A stretch of DNA of 64,000 bases from Epiperipatus broadwayi (Eukaryota; Onychophora; Udeonychophora; Euonychophora; Peripatidae). Of the stretch, positions 22,655-35,959 are shown one piece after another; the first letter of the stretch is position 1, and every line of letters begins with the position of its first letter. Under the pieces are notes generated by a model. That model had not been told where the DNA came from, ran no database searches, and saw only the letters and a program-made list of their open reading frames with translations. The stretch is taken from assembly GCA_028023455.1 (NCBI GenBank), contig JAQFVV010000036.1, positions 7,811,576-7,875,575 on the forward strand. Direction: 5' to 3'. Both the position numbers and the translations under genes were made by a program.

Positions 22655-22930
22655 GTGCTTCTTTCTTACATGGAGGCAACCGCAAAGTCGGACCCCATCG
22701 TCGTCTCTCTGTCCTTAAACCAGGCTGTAAAAACCACCTGGGGGACATCCACGGTCTTACGAGCATGCTTTATACGGGGGTCACTCTGGAAAAACCAGCC
22801 CGATAGGCATAGCTGGCCACCCTTCATTCGTCAAACTGACCCTGCCAAAGTTTGCAGAGGAAATCAGTCACTTCTTTGAATTCGTGAAGCACACTCCAGG
22901 ATCCATAAAAGGACCGACCCAATAAGCCAC
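22655..22930 (+). pseudogene. Coding-like island of unknown family, frame-broken
   Basis: Frames on the plus strand are open in turn over this GC-richer island: 22621-22806, 22655-22879, and a third frame from about 22770 to a stop near 22925 that includes the phrase AGHPSFVKLTLPKF. The switching of frames suggests a decayed gene with frameshifts. I do not recognise the product. It could equally be a chance effect of local composition. Confidence 0.25.
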
Positions 22931-25085
22931 CATGCACGCACCGCTTTTCCTTATCTTATCATTCGCCCAGAAGTATTTATAAGCTGTAATGAAATGATCT
23001 ATTTAAACAAACATATTGCCGTTAGTTTAATATAAATAATAATACGATAAATTTAGTATCGTTTGTATAAATTGTTCATTACTCATCCCACGCATTAATT
23101 ATCTAACTTTCCAAATTAACTCTCATATTAAATGTAAGCAAATATTATCTATGTTAAAATTATTATTCAAAGTAATCAAATGCTCTCTTTTTGTTTCTGG
23201 GGGTGTGATAGCGTTCTGATTATATATTTTATAGCGCTAATTTATTCCGAATACATATTATACCGGTCGAAACCCACCACCACCGCAAGTCAAATCGTAT
23301 TCAAACTCAGCTTAACCAAAACTGAATTCAAACCCAACTCAACAGCTCAGATAGCAGAAATCGACGGCACAGTGCTATGCGCCAAGAACTAGTTCAACGG
23401 TTGGTGAGGACTAGAGACCCTTGCACTGACACGAATATCTAATAATTAATTACTTTGAATACTTTTTAAATCAAATCATATGTATGTTCGGGTTGCCAAC
23501 ACAGATAGCGGGTATGAACATTTAAATAATTATAAAAAAAATGATGAACTGAGAAACCAAGTATGTTAGACAATATTTAATAATAATAATAATTTGTTTT
23601 GTTCAATAAAATATAGATTGCATTAGTTACCTCTAGTCTTTAAAAGAATTTATAAATATAATAAGAGTGGCGGTCCTTATCATATGCCAACAAGAATTAC
23701 ACAACATGGGATTCTATGTCTATGCCCCCAACGAGAAATATAAAGGCAGATAAAGGTATTCATTAAGAACGGAAATGATTGTTCTAATTTTATTACAGTG
23801 AGATCGTGAGATTTATTTTCACATTCAGAAATCTATTCATGAAGAGCAAGATACGTATTTTAGGGCATAACTTTAATCTTTATTTGAAAACTTATTTAAT
23901 TAAACATATTTGAGAATTGGTTCGACTTTAATTTAAATCACTTCATCACGAATTACGAGCACGGAGCGGGTTTTACCGGAACAAAGATGCAATGGTACTG
24001 ACGAATTACAAGGCAGAGAGTAAAATTGAAAGATGATCGCTAGTCGATGATCGAAGTCCTATGGCGGCTTGCATTTGGCAAGTCTTACGCCCTTTGACTA
24101 ATGAATCGGAAAGGAAGTACTTTCTTCCTCGAGAAATTTAAATAAGAGAATATGATCACTGACCAGCCTAACGGAGCGGAAGATGGCCCTACGTCAGCAA
24201 CATTTGATGATGATGACTTGATAGTCATCGTTGAAAAATAAAACCCATGTAGAATGCTCTACGTGATGACTTGACCAATTAATTAAAGTCAAACGAGCTT
24301 TTATCGAACTATTTTAAAACATTTATAAACAATATTAATTATGCCCTAATATCTTGATCTTCCGGAATCTTAATACAAAATAACAAAAGTTGAATTAAAA
24401 TATATTTTAACCCTTTATCGACCTTTTTGCAAAACATTTTAAGGTTATATTCGAATAAATATATATTAGTAGAACAAGAAATCAATATTTTAACATTATT
24501 TGAATACATATATATATATACTTATAACGTAGATAGGAGCTGGGGACATAGGTGAAACATTGAGCAAATAATTTATGATTAGCTAATTATAAAAATAGTA
24601 AACGTATAATATTTTCTTTCGACTCGATGATTAATAGAACTTATAAATTTAGTTCTAATGGGCGAGAATAACTATTTAAAATTTATATTATATTATTTGC
24701 GTGAGGCAAATAGAACCAAGGAGCTCATCGAGTCGAAAAATTATTGGCATATAATTTTAAATACGACATTAATAAAGCACACAAATATATATATTAAATG
24801 AACCGCCAAGTAAGAAAAGAAAAAGTTTAAAGACTAGAGATTTAAAGAATTACGAGATAAATTTACAGTAGCATGAATAAAAGGTGTTACAAAGATTTAC
24901 ATTAAAGAATAAAAGAGCTCTTAAAAAGAAGGAGTATAAAATAAAGTTCGAACTGGCCAGAAAGTTTAACGTTCATATTACCATTCCGTGCTTGTCCTTA
25001 AGTTACTCCTCCAAGTTGTTGAAACGTAGGCATCATTGGTTAACTACTGGAGTAGTATTTTAGTAGCTTTCATTATTTTAGCAGA

Positions 25086-25298
25086 ATGATCGATCCAGAA
25101 AACGGTTCAGCAGCTCCAGTGAAGATTCCTCGGGACTTTAGGAACCGTAGCCAGATCCCTGATGTTCTAGCCCTCTATCATGATGAAATACAATTTTTAT
25201 ACACACAGAGTTCACTGCACTACTCTACAACCAAAACTAGTCTTTTTTCTTTACTTTTCAGGGCTATATATCTACTGTTCACTGATGCCTCCGGCTAG
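25086..25298 (+). CDS. Short ORF, hypothetical, possibly a first exon or Gag start
   Basis: Seventy codons begin at an ATG preceded by AGCAGA, after a long AT-rich leader. The first half (MIDPENGSAAPVKIPRDFRN) has balanced composition; the second half, after TQSS, becomes low-complexity and looks non-coding, as if a splice donor or frameshift lay between. I do not recognise a family. The assignment as coding is weak. Confidence 0.2.
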   Translation: MIDPENGSAAPVKIPRDFRNRSQIPDVLALYHDEIQFLYTQSSLHYSTTKTSLFSLLFRAIYLLFTDASG

Positions 25299-26189
25299 CG
25301 CTCATTTTATTATCAATCTGGTTTTTTTTTTATAATTAGTTGTTTTCAGAAACATTCCTTCGATAAGGCTTTCAAACTAATTTTTGAATTCCTTTCCTAA
25401 TTAGAAAATGAATTCTTAAAGTCTGAAATGATTTTAATTAAAAATTGAATTCTTATCTTTTATTTTTATTAATAAAACTTTACTGTTGTTTTTGAGAATT
25501 TGAAAGCCCTTGGAAGGAATGTAGCTTTTAATCGCACAACTTTACAAATTATTTAAAAGTAAAAAAAACAAGTATTCCCGACGCAATGAAACTTTCGAAC
25601 AAATATATATATTTAATATTTACAAACATATATACGCACAATCCAGGCAATTTAATATATGTAAATTCATGAACATTTTATCATGAATTTATTTAGAGAA
25701 TTGATCCAATTTAAACTAAACTAATTAATTTTACTACGTATTTGAAACAAGTTATTCATTATGGAAATTAGCGTGGATTGAACGTATAAAGCCCCATTGC
25801 ATCGGAAATTTAAGGTTAGTATTAGGGTAAATAACATGAAGCTAGGATCGAACTCAGATCCGACTGCTTCAATATATATTATTGGCATTGCCGCAATTCA
25901 AATGTTAGTGTATAAAATGATTCAAATAAATATCTATAGTAATCCTGAGGCTCATGTCGGCTAAATTACCCGACATAATTATTGTTAATAAATATTAAAT
26001 ATATCTACATCAAACTCGAATCAATGCTTTCTTTAGTGAAGATAGATATTAAGTTACTTCTTAAGCTTAAATATGATTAGATGATCTCCGCTCCGCACAT
26101 AATTAATATATTATTGTTAGTCTATCACGAGTTAAGCCTGAGTCTTATTGTGTCTCCGATGATCGATGCCGGCGGATGAGAAGTGGATT

Positions 26190-26361
26190 AATCGATGTCA
26201 TCGGGATTGTTGCTCATAATGTTATAGATATGGGGAATAGGCAAATAGGGCAGAATCCATGAGTGTTCCTGACCTGTGTATCTTGCGCACGATTGGATTT
26301 GGGGTACTTTTGCCTAGATGCTAGATCTTGTTACGTGAACATACAAATCCGACCGGCACAC
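26190..26361 (-). repeat. Inverted copy of the E1 terminal module
   Basis: The reverse complement starts TGTGCCGGTCGGATTTG and follows E1 (8534 onward) for about 150 bases: AGCATCTAGGCAAA, CCAATC, CAAGATACA, GTCAGGAACA, TCTGCCCT, TTGCCTATT. Identity is roughly 80 percent by eye, then decays past about 26200. It marks a terminus of the same element family as E1, in the opposite orientation. Its partner end could not be located. Confidence 0.75.
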
Positions 26362-26782
26362 TACAACAACTCCACAAATGAGTGAGAGAAAATAAATTAC
26401 TTTTTTTTAATTGAAATAAAATCCTTGTTTTTATTTCACCTTTGCATGGTAAGTTTTAAATTGCGCTTTACACAAAAAAGTGAAGCTTAGTATTATTAGG
26501 AAGGAATTATAAGGCTTAAGGAGGCATACTTTATTGCAAATGACCACTGCAATAAACCGAAAAGAATCGTGCTTTGCAATCTCCAGAAAATGGTGTATAT
26601 GAAAGAAAACTTTGAATAAATTTTGGATAGTTATATTTTTGACCACACAAGTCGTTTGATGGTGCTTTATACTGTTTAATACACATAAACATTTAGTTCT
26701 CTGGTCTATTCCACATCAATGAAATTACAATTTTCCACGTTATGAAATTTAAATATTTCACATTATTAAATTACAAGTATTT

Positions 26783-27140
26783 TGCGTAATTTACTTTTTT
26801 AAAAATGTCATATATGATTCTTTTGCTTATTTTATGATTTCATTTGGCCTAATTAAATGATTTTTAATTTTTGGATTGCCTTTTTTTTTTGATTGACCTA
26901 TTTTTAAAACTTTTTTTGGCGTAATTTACTTTTTTAAAAAAATGTCATGTGATTCATTTGTTTATTTTACGACTTGTTTTGGTCTAATTAAATTATTCTT
27001 AATTTTTGGATTGCCTTTTTTTTTTTAATTGACCTATTTTTAAAACTTTTTTTGTGTAATTTCCTTTTTTTAAAAGTATCACTTTTATGGACTTCTTTTG
27101 CCGTAATTAAATTATTTTTCATGTTTTTTTTTTTTGTTTA
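26783..27140. repeat. Three tandem units of about 135 bp, T-rich
   Basis: The module GTAATTTACTTTTTTAAAA, then TTTTTGGATTGCC with a T run, then TTGACCTATTTTTAAAAC occurs at about 26783, 26920 and (partial) 27053. It lies directly 3' of the Merlin transposase relic and may be part of that element's 3' region or independent minisatellite DNA. Confidence 0.75.
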
Positions 27141-27329
27141 TTTTGAAAAAAGCAAAATTGGCTTCTTGTTACTGCATAATTTAAATCTTTTATTTATTTT
27201 AAAAGTAGCCCGTAAATTATAGGAAGAAAAAAGACCACTTTCATGACTTTAAAAAGAAATAAAAAAAAATAAAAAACCCAATTATTTAAAAATTTTAAAA
27301 CTTTTATTCTTTAAATAAACACTAACAAA

Positions 27330-28236
27330 CTTTAATGTCAATATTTACAAACATTTGAATAACAAATAACCCATAAAAAATATTGCCAAAAAATGAAAGA
27401 ACTCTCCAGATCATACATTAACAACCATTTCTTTAAGAATACATACAAACCAATCTCCCTTGTGCAGACACCTCCACATAAATTCTGATAAGTACTCATT
27501 CATGAGATGACAAAGCACGTCTTGCTGTTTTCAATTTTTCACTTCAGCAATCCCCACAGATGCTCGATGTTTTGGATGTGTGCACCTGTTGTGGGGTCTA
27601 CAAAATTGTATTTATGATTGACTTGTAGGTATTTCAAGCCACCTGCCTCAAGATCAGTGGCACAGTGTCCCTTCTAGCAATCAGAGAATATTGTGGAGCC
27701 GGGTTTAATGTTTTCTACAATGCACTTTAAAAGGTTTTAAGCAGAACGTGATGGACTGCAACAACAAAACATCCCAGTCTCTACCCACTACCGAAAATCC
27801 ATTGCTGTGGGAGCATTTGACCCTGATGGTTTTTTTCCTTTGAAAACATAGTTTTGTCTATCTCAACAATATAGCCTGTCCCTCCGATTTGATGGTAGGA
27901 GCAGGCAAAAGACTGCAGAGCTCACCAAATCCACACATCCACTTAATGATAGCAGAGATGGATATTTCCAATTCTTTACTGGCCTTTTGATGGTCAGTTT
28001 GTCATGGCTCCAGAAATAGACATGCCTCAACACTTTCACAAGAGGTATTTTAGAGCCCTCGAACTACGTCTGCTTGCATATGGAACACTTTCGATGGCAG
28101 GATGTCAGTTCATTTTCGAATATGTACATTTTCACTTACCTTAACATATTTCATCTGTAAACGCATGTTTTAGCAGAGAGTATGTTTTATCTTGCAAAAA
28201 TAACACCACCTCCTTTTCTGTGGTTGGCAATGCCAT
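27330..28236 (-). pseudogene. Merlin/IS1016-type (ISXO2-like) DDE transposase pseudogene
   Basis: The minus strand, in shifting frames, carries the domain order of ISXO2-like transposases, which cut and paste Merlin DNA transposons. The N-terminus begins MALPTTEKEVVLFLQDK at 28236 and includes a C..C pair near 28080. Then come GYIVEIDKTMFSKEKN and LPQQWIFG (first Asp, about 27860), KPGSTIFSDC (second Asp, about 27683), and VNHKYNFVDPTTGAHIQNIE followed by HLWG (the Glu, about 27563). These are nearly diagnostic. At least four stops or frameshifts kill it. No terminal inverted repeats or 8-bp target duplications could be recognised. Confidence 0.9.
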
Positions 28237-28779
28237 TTAGCTAAACAATACAGTGTTCTCAAAAAGAGCGTGATGATTCGCGAGATATACTAAAATCATG
28301 CTTGACAATACCCTTTCCAAACAAAAATACAACATTCCTAACTTTGTTCCAAAAAAAAAAAAAAAAAGCAAAAGACAATTATTAAAAACAAATTTTAAGA
28401 CACTTCATGTTTCACACTGACATTTAAAATAACATTCTCATAAATGATACCATAAAAAACAGACTAATTCAAATGTTCGAAGAAATAGTCTAGCAAAACA
28501 TCAGAAGAGATACTACGCTAGGCATATTTTGCTAGCCACATGAGGATTGTGATAAATTTGCAAACCATTTTAAATTAGCTATTACAAGTCTTGTAAAGGC
28601 AGTTTTACAGTCAAATTTAAAGTACCTTGTAAAGCAGTTTTTACTACCGAATTTAAATGGCCTCAAATACAGCGCCATCAAGTGACTTGTATGGTCAAAA
28701 AAATAAGTACCAAATTTTTCATAAATTATTGCTAAGCTTCACTTCGCTTAAAATTCTCAATGTAATGACACTCCCAAGA

Positions 28780-28860
28780 TAGGCTATGAATATGGATACT
28801 TAAGTTCTCCGAAAGCAGTAAGCCTTATAATTTTTTTCTAATAATACTATGCTTCACTTT
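28780..28860 (+). mobile_element. Short PLE 3'-end relic with hammerhead-like motif
   Basis: GGCTATGAATATGGATACTT, then AAGTTCTCCGAAAGCAGTAA follows the 19809-19852 motif closely. It is an isolated remnant; no PLE coding sequence is next to it. GAAA is intact here, and position 7 differs (A for U), which is the tolerated position in hammerheads. Position 3 is A and position 8 is U, as in PLE1. Confidence 0.5.
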
Positions 28861-30169
28861 AATACTTTCTTTTAATTAATTTCTCTATTTAACCCCCTTT
28901 ATATATATATATATATTAGTATATTTTGCTTGAACATAAAATTACCCTCTCAAAAACCCTGCTAGTGAAGTTGGTTTAATAAATCATAGAAAATTATATT
29001 ATAAAATCAATAAAATAAGATGTAACCTAGCAAAATTATTTTATCATATGTAAAATTTTGTGAGCTTGAGTAAAAAAAATAATAATTACAAACAAATTAG
29101 ATTGGGTTAGAAAGTTGATTCCTGGCATTACATTATATAATTTGTACTTAAAGATCGACAATTAATTATAGACATTTAAATTAATATTAGTTTAGGGAAA
29201 ATATCTTTTAAATAAAATTTAAATATAAGACAGGATCTGGAGTCTTGGCGGTTCATAAGTATCATTACCTCGGAATTCCCGGAGCAATGGTATGGACAAA
29301 CTCTTACTCCTTGCGGCATTCTTTAGAAACAGGACTATAGTGGCACAATAGCTAGGAGACAGGATCCAGTGAGGGAAAAGCGATGATGTTCCTTTCCTAC
29401 TCGCTTTTCATCGTCAGGTTCAAAACTAGCATAGTGATGGTTGAATACTCTTTATGACTGTACTCTTCTTTCTTTTTGTTCAACCCCCCTCCCTACTTAT
29501 ACTCTGACTCCAGTATTTCAACTATTTGCTGCCTGAAGCAATCTTCTAATTCATATTCTGCCTGGGACAATAGAGACATGCATTCATTTATATTTTTTAA
29601 AAAAAATCAAACCTTGATAAGGATCAAAATTTTATTTTTGGACAAATCTTGTATTATCTTTTCTTTTCAAAACAAATTTAAACTATATAGAATTTTTATT
29701 AATGGGTTAATAAAAATTCCAAAATAATCCCTATCGAGGCATACATTTTCTTGTGATGCCATCTTGGATTCTATACTGAATAATAAAACAAACACACAAA
29801 AAAAAATAAAACTTTTGTTTAAATTCAAACATTCATCAAATTTTCTTATTAAGATACATTATTTTGTTATATACAAAAAAAAACTCTGTACATACATTAT
29901 TTAAAACATATAAGAATTAATTCAAGGTGATCTTGATGATCTAATTACATTTATAATAATAATGCTAAAAAACGTTTGTATAGAATACATCTATATATGT
30001 ATACATTATTATTTATACTTTCGCGTACTCGGATTGAAATCGAACCCTTAAGTAGATGGATTGGTGGAATAGATCGTGAAATGCAAATCTGAATCAGATT
30101 CACCATTTCGTCATGAACTGTTTATTTTAATATTTACATCAATTGTGCAGTTTCCTGTATACAGATTAA
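28861..30169. other. AT-rich stretch, no gene recognised
   Basis: No coding sequence is supported. It includes an AT dinucleotide run near 28897-28914 and a small inverted pair, AAAAGCGA and TCGCTTTT, near 29378-29410. A GC-richer patch lies at 29240-29420 without an open frame. Confidence 0.4.
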
Positions 30170-32600
30170 TTGATTAGACAGACTTAACTGAATTGACTAT
30201 AAAAGAACAAATTTCATCTTGATTTTGATAATTGGCAAAATACTGATTAAGAATCATGAAGTGAATCCTAATAAGTGGGGAGTTATATAATATAGGTAGC
30301 TCAGTCATTTTATAGGGTTCTAAATAGTCGATATCAAGATCTTTGCTATTAATCAACCACATCATATTATTCTCCATTTGTTTAGCAATAGGGCCCTGTA
30401 GCGAGGAACTTTTCTGTGAGGTCGTATTTAGTTTAATGCCCTGATGTTCTTTTTGTCATTTATATTCTTTTTGGGAATAATTTGTAGACAGCTAGTGAAT
30501 GGTTGACTTATATCTAAACCTTTCAACTTAATTTTGGATCTTGACTCATTCTACTATAATTATGATTCCTAATGAACTTTCTGATTTGCTGGTGTGGCAT
30601 AGTCATAAAATTGACATTACTTACAGAAGGGTGGGTTTCCCTATTTACCTTCATTCTGTTATTGAGATTTTTTTTGCTTGTCTTCAATGATTCAAGGATC
30701 CCTACTGTCTTCGATAATGTGCCTATCTGTAGTAATTAATATCTGCTCAATATGTCTGGGCAGATTATATTGGAGTATCCTTACTATCTGCAACTCAGAC
30801 AAAGGATAGTTAAATTTTTTAATTTTACCGCCTGGCTTTTAAAGAATTGAGTATAGCGGCTTTTGTACACATTATACTTTTCTTGAGATACTTGATAACG
30901 GATGTTGTCTTGGTGATCCTCCCACCCACCCCACCCCCCAAGTTTGCTAGAATGAGGTATTTGTCTCCATAAGTTTGGGACTTATCAAATAAAGACTGCC
31001 ACCAATCCTTGGCAGCTGCATATAAGTGATTTCTAGCAATGGCAATCTTCTGTACTTCTGATAGGTTGCACAGAGCAAACAATTCTTCATTACTGAAGAT
31101 ATTCACAGGGGTTTTGTAAGTATTCCCCTTTAAATACTTTTAATTGTTAAAAATTTCAACACAAATGAATTTTGGCTTGCAGAATCATGAAGATCCCTGC
31201 TACTAAATATTTTAAGATTATCCTGTACTGGCATAATTAGACCTGTAGAACTATTAAACTCTGTCCCTTCCATATTATCATTAATAGTATACACTTCCTT
31301 CACTTTAGTCTCCAATAAAGTTCCTTCTTTAATATTCAAGTTATCTTTTATAATATTATCTATGCCTTTTATATCCTACAATTCACAAATATTTTTGTTG
31401 CTAACATCAAATCTGTTTCAACCTCATTTCTACCAATAATTTCTGAATCAATGTCAAGCATTGATGGTTGAGAGGTCAGCGACAACTGCTTTATAAGCAG
31501 TTGTCTCATGTTAGCGGGTTCACTTCCTGGCTGATGCTATGACACATGAGAGAAAAAAATTCCTGAATTAATTGGATTTGTAATTGTCTTCTCTTATTTT
31601 ATCATCATTATGCTGATCTAGTCTGTAGCAGGTAAGTTGTTCAATTTTTTATGTATGTCTGCTAATCCTTTGAACATCCTCAACATTTTTCTCTAAATGA
31701 CCAATGATATCCTTAACTTGTCTTATTTCTTTATCTGATCCCTGCATCAACCGCCCAAAATTTTGTTTTCGATCTTGTAAATCATAATCAATCTTAGTTA
31801 TAAAATTGTCATTGACACTTTCCATCTTAAGTGGTCTATTCACAGTATCTTTAACATTTTTTACTTGTATTTTTAACTTTTAACATATTTTCTCAAGCTC
31901 AAGGAATTTTAACTGTAATTCACTCTTAAAATCATCAATAACCAGATTTGGTTGTGGTTTTATATTTAGTAATTTATGAACTATTTGATTTATACGACTA
32001 CCTAATTGATTATCAACTTCAATTAACTGTGGCTCAATTCTATCTAATTTACCTTCAGAATTTTGTTGAGCTATATTATCATTAAGTTTTATTTGTTGAA
32101 GATGTTGCTCTACAGTATATACAATTTCAACTTTCCTTTATTCAGTTTTTTCGTCTATTCTTTTTCTTTTCAAACTGCTCTTTAAACCTTTCTAGTCTAC
32201 TTTCAACTTCTTGCAATGACCGAATTTTATTCTCTGGAATGTCTTAAATTTCCAATGTCTTTTGTCATTTTACCCAATTTAACTTCACTCTTAAACTTAT
32301 TTTGAGATTGCTATTGAATTTCAAATTTACCTGCTAAATCCGTAATTTAATTTCTACATTCTTCTATTTTTTTTACATGATTCTATTTTTATGTTTTTTA
32401 TTTCATTCTTAATACGACAAAATTTATTCTTCACAAAGTCAAATTTACCTTCTATTTTAAACCAATTATGCACCTGTTTCTGAAATTCTACAGACTTATT
32501 TTGGGAATTTTTCATTTCCTTAAATTCTTCCAAGTGAGTCTGAGAATTCAATTTTATTTCTTCTGACTCTGATAACTTAATTTCACTTTTCTGATCTCTT
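30170..32600 (-). pseudogene. Gag-like retroelement relic with coiled-coil N-terminal part
   Basis: Read from 32600 down, the minus strand is open in short pieces. 32354-32551 and 31649-31843 are rich in K, E, N and Q with heptad-like spacing (EIRQVKDIIGHLEKNVEDVQ), suggesting a coiled coil. 30825-31106 has EVQKIAIARNHLYAAAKDWW QSL, in which L...A..WW is the signature of retrotransposon Gag capsid domains. Below it, about 30690-30810 gives YPLSELQIVRILQYNLPRHI, like the second half of a capsid. It is probably the Gag of an LTR element; no protease, RT, integrase or LTR was found nearby. Confidence 0.6.
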
Positions 32601-35600
32601 TTATCTGATTTCTCAAATCATTAACAAACTTTTCTTTTTATCTCTCCAACATCCAATCGTGGGTCTGAACCAATACATTCACTTTGGGTATCAGGAAATT
32701 GCAATACTTGGGTCTCTCCCAAATCATCGGATACAACATTAAAATTTTTTATTTTAAATATATGTTTTATATATTATTCAGATAATTAGGTATTAAGCTT
32801 TCACACTTCTCCCAATCAGAATAATTTAAAGTCATAGCAATAATGTATCCCATCCACACATCACAATTATTAAGAAAATCAACTTCTATAATATAGTCTC
32901 TATAATAGATGTTGGTCACTGGAAATTTAAAAAAAAAAAAAAAAATTGACTGATAATTATAAAATTATTAATATCACATAATACAGATCCCAATTTAAAA
33001 AAAAATACAATTTAATGAATTTTTTTAAGACTGCAACATTATAAAGATGAAATATAATTGATTTTTATGGTGCCAACGGGATCTCATCATGCAATAATAA
33101 GCATATAATTAACTATTTTCACAATACCATTATAATCTATTACTGATAACTAAATTTAGGCTGCTAAACTAATTAAATTTAGGCCGCTAAACTATTGTTT
33201 AGTCACTAACTTATACAATTTACAAAATCGACAGCAATAATCATGGCCCTGCATTTTTGGGTGACCATACTGTAACCTAGGAAATTAGATGGTGAGCAAA
33301 ATGAATAATTATTAAATTAATTATTTGAGTCAGACATGCTGTTGGTGCCAAACTGTACCTTGGAAATTGATGGCTGAGCGATAATACTCATCAAAGGCTA
33401 ACTAATCATCTAATAATAACATTGTTTGACTATAAACTCAGTGGGTTAAATACTTATAATTTTCTATGCTACTGAGATGTACCACAATAAAGGGAGCAAC
33501 TGTCAGTATCATCTTTATATATATATATTGTAACCTCAATTTTATCTCGGCGCAATCTTTTAACTTATTTAACTTCAACAAACTCTCATTTATTTCAAGT
33601 AGCCAGTCAATTGAATTTAATATTAACTTTAGGATCAAACAAGGATGGCTAGTGTGTTTATCTATTAATATTAACAATAAGATCAAGTATACCGGGGCGC
33701 CAAATTGCAACTATAAATCGTAATGCCCACCAGAGATCATCATCATTAACCATGTTTAGGACTGTAGGAGATAGTGGAGAAAGTAATTAAATTGTCTCTC
33801 AAAAAAAAAAAAATATTGATAAAACCATTCAATCTATGTGGTCTTAAGTTCAAACCTAGCATTAGTCATGCAAATATTTCATGATAAATTTATTATTAAA
33901 TTTATAACAATGAGACAATTTTCTTATAAATATCTGATCTCGAGTGGTTATATACATTTCTCATTTATATATGACTGGAAATAAATCAGTAATCGATGCG
34001 GAGAACTCATAATTTATGTTCATCATATAAAATTATTATTTAATTTAATACAAGATAAAAATTATCATAAATAAATCCCCCCCATTTAATTCCATTACTT
34101 TATTTTTCGTTCTCAGCATCTATCACTTTTAATAGCTACAATTATATAATATGGAATGTCTGTCTTATGTTCTCTAATCTGAGAACCCTTAATCTTATTT
34201 CTCTAAACACACATATTCCTTTCAATCAACTATCAATTCATGGAATCAATATAAAAATGAATTATTAAATTTAAATATGAACTAATATTACTTTAAATAT
34301 AGGTGCTGGATGTACATTCTGGAGATATTTGAAACATTAAAACACAAGACGCAATGTAATTTATAACAATAATAAATCTTTATTACATTAACTATAATGA
34401 TAATAAATAAAAATAAAAACACACTTAAATATAATATTGTTACACTCAAATATATGATATCAGATCTACTAAAGACTAATATTTATGATACGAATACATA
34501 TTTAACTTAACTAATTTTCTGAATGACTTATTCCTTGTTTTGACCTATTTATTTATCAAATATTAAAAAAAAACCACTTATGCACGGTATTTTTAACTTT
34601 AAGAAAACCTATAAATTCCTGCTCCCCTTTTTATTGCAAACATTATCAATTGGACTATTCCAAAATAATTTATCCGTTTTAGTTATTCTAACCAGCAATA
34701 ATAAATAATCATCAATTTCTAAATTATTTCAACAAGCAACAACTTTTACATTTCTTATGAAAAGGATGATGTGCCATGAAAATTTTTTTTGCTGGTCTTA
34801 CACATGGGTTCAAGTTCAAAAACCACAATTTTATGTTCATGCCTGCCAGATATTCATGTTTTTTGACTGTATATATTTTGATAGGTCAGCATGCTGCCCA
34901 GCTTGATGACCCTCAATTTACCATCCTTCACAAAATTGACTCTAGACCGGTTAGCTTCTAAACTAAAATCTTTGTCACTCCCCCCTCCCCATCAACACAT
35001 ACATCTGACTGAAATTTCTATCCTGTCGAGGCAACTTTTATTCTGTCCTACATAAGAAAAACACTCTACATACTTCACATACCATGCAGTATTTTATAAT
35101 GCGCACACATCAGCGTCTTGGTAAGGGAAATTAAAAAAACAACAACTCCTAACTTCAAATGTCTGCTTCAGCCAGAGAGAGGTCTCCCCTAGGACCTAGA
35201 ATCATGTGAAGAACTTTTGTCTATACACTTACTCTATATAGGCATGCACAACATTTTCTTCAACTCAACAATAACTGTATTAATAATTTCCTATCTTAAC
35301 AAAATAAATGGAGTGAAAATTGGTCATCTCGTACTGCCATAGTAAACATGTTATGAAATAGTTATTTCCCATCTATGAGGTGGTAAGATAACTCTACCTC
35401 AATAATAATAAGCATTTATAGCTTTACATATGCCCACACATACATCGATTACAGTCTAGATAAATGACAAAGACTAACCAGATCTCGAATCAAAACATAC
35501 ATGAATTATCTCAATTTTAAACAGTCAAGCCAACAACATACACCTAATATTTATATTAATAACAGATCATCAACACTTATAGCATAATGGTTTTTCATAT

Positions 35601-35959
35601 GACCATCCAAACACTCTTCATATATCTAATATTAAGCATATAAAAAAAATAATTTTGTTAACAATAAAAAAATATTTTGTATCATCCCGCCCCCCCTTTT
35701 TTTTAAAACAATTACGTAAGCATTTATACTTCAATGGGATCAAAATCATTTTCATTTCTTTCCTTTAAACATTTCAAAACATAAATAAATAAAAAAATTA
35801 AATTAATATAATCTTAAAGTTTCTATTAAAAGCATGCTACATGTTATATAAACAAAGTGAAATAAAGAATAAATATTAAACATTACGATAGTCTCTTTCC
35901 AATGTCCTTTCCAGTTAATTACTGTATTTAGTTCATTTCATTTAGAGATAGCTATATAG

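Larger units (their letters stand above)
19961..26189. other. AT-rich region with scattered coding-like islands, no confident gene
   Basis: No recognisable transposon protein was seen. Less AT-rich islands stand out at about 20290-20560, 22650-22930, 23240-23420, 24000-24200 and 25086-25298. They do not form one continuous gene on either strand. A tRNA-promoter-like B box (GAGTTCGATCC on the minus strand near 25845-25860) hints at a SINE relic, but no A box or tRNA body was found. Confidence 0.4.

Noticed and set aside
25840-25870. tRNA-like B box (GAGTTCGATCC on the minus strand); similar B-box-like words near 21555, 30045, 33850, 36135 and 49185
   Set aside because: None has an A box at the right distance or a cloverleaf. 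Such words are common; SINE relics are possible but not supported.
8534-26361. One giant 17.8-kb transposon with terminal inverted repeats
   Set aside because: Repeat D1 resumes exactly at 11685, showing that the left insertion ends there; no set of large-transposon genes (polymerase B, integrase, capsid) was seen.
34776-34961. 61-codon plus-strand open frame with a start ATG
   Set aside because: No recognisable motif, no splice or promoter context, AT-rich surroundings; likely chance.
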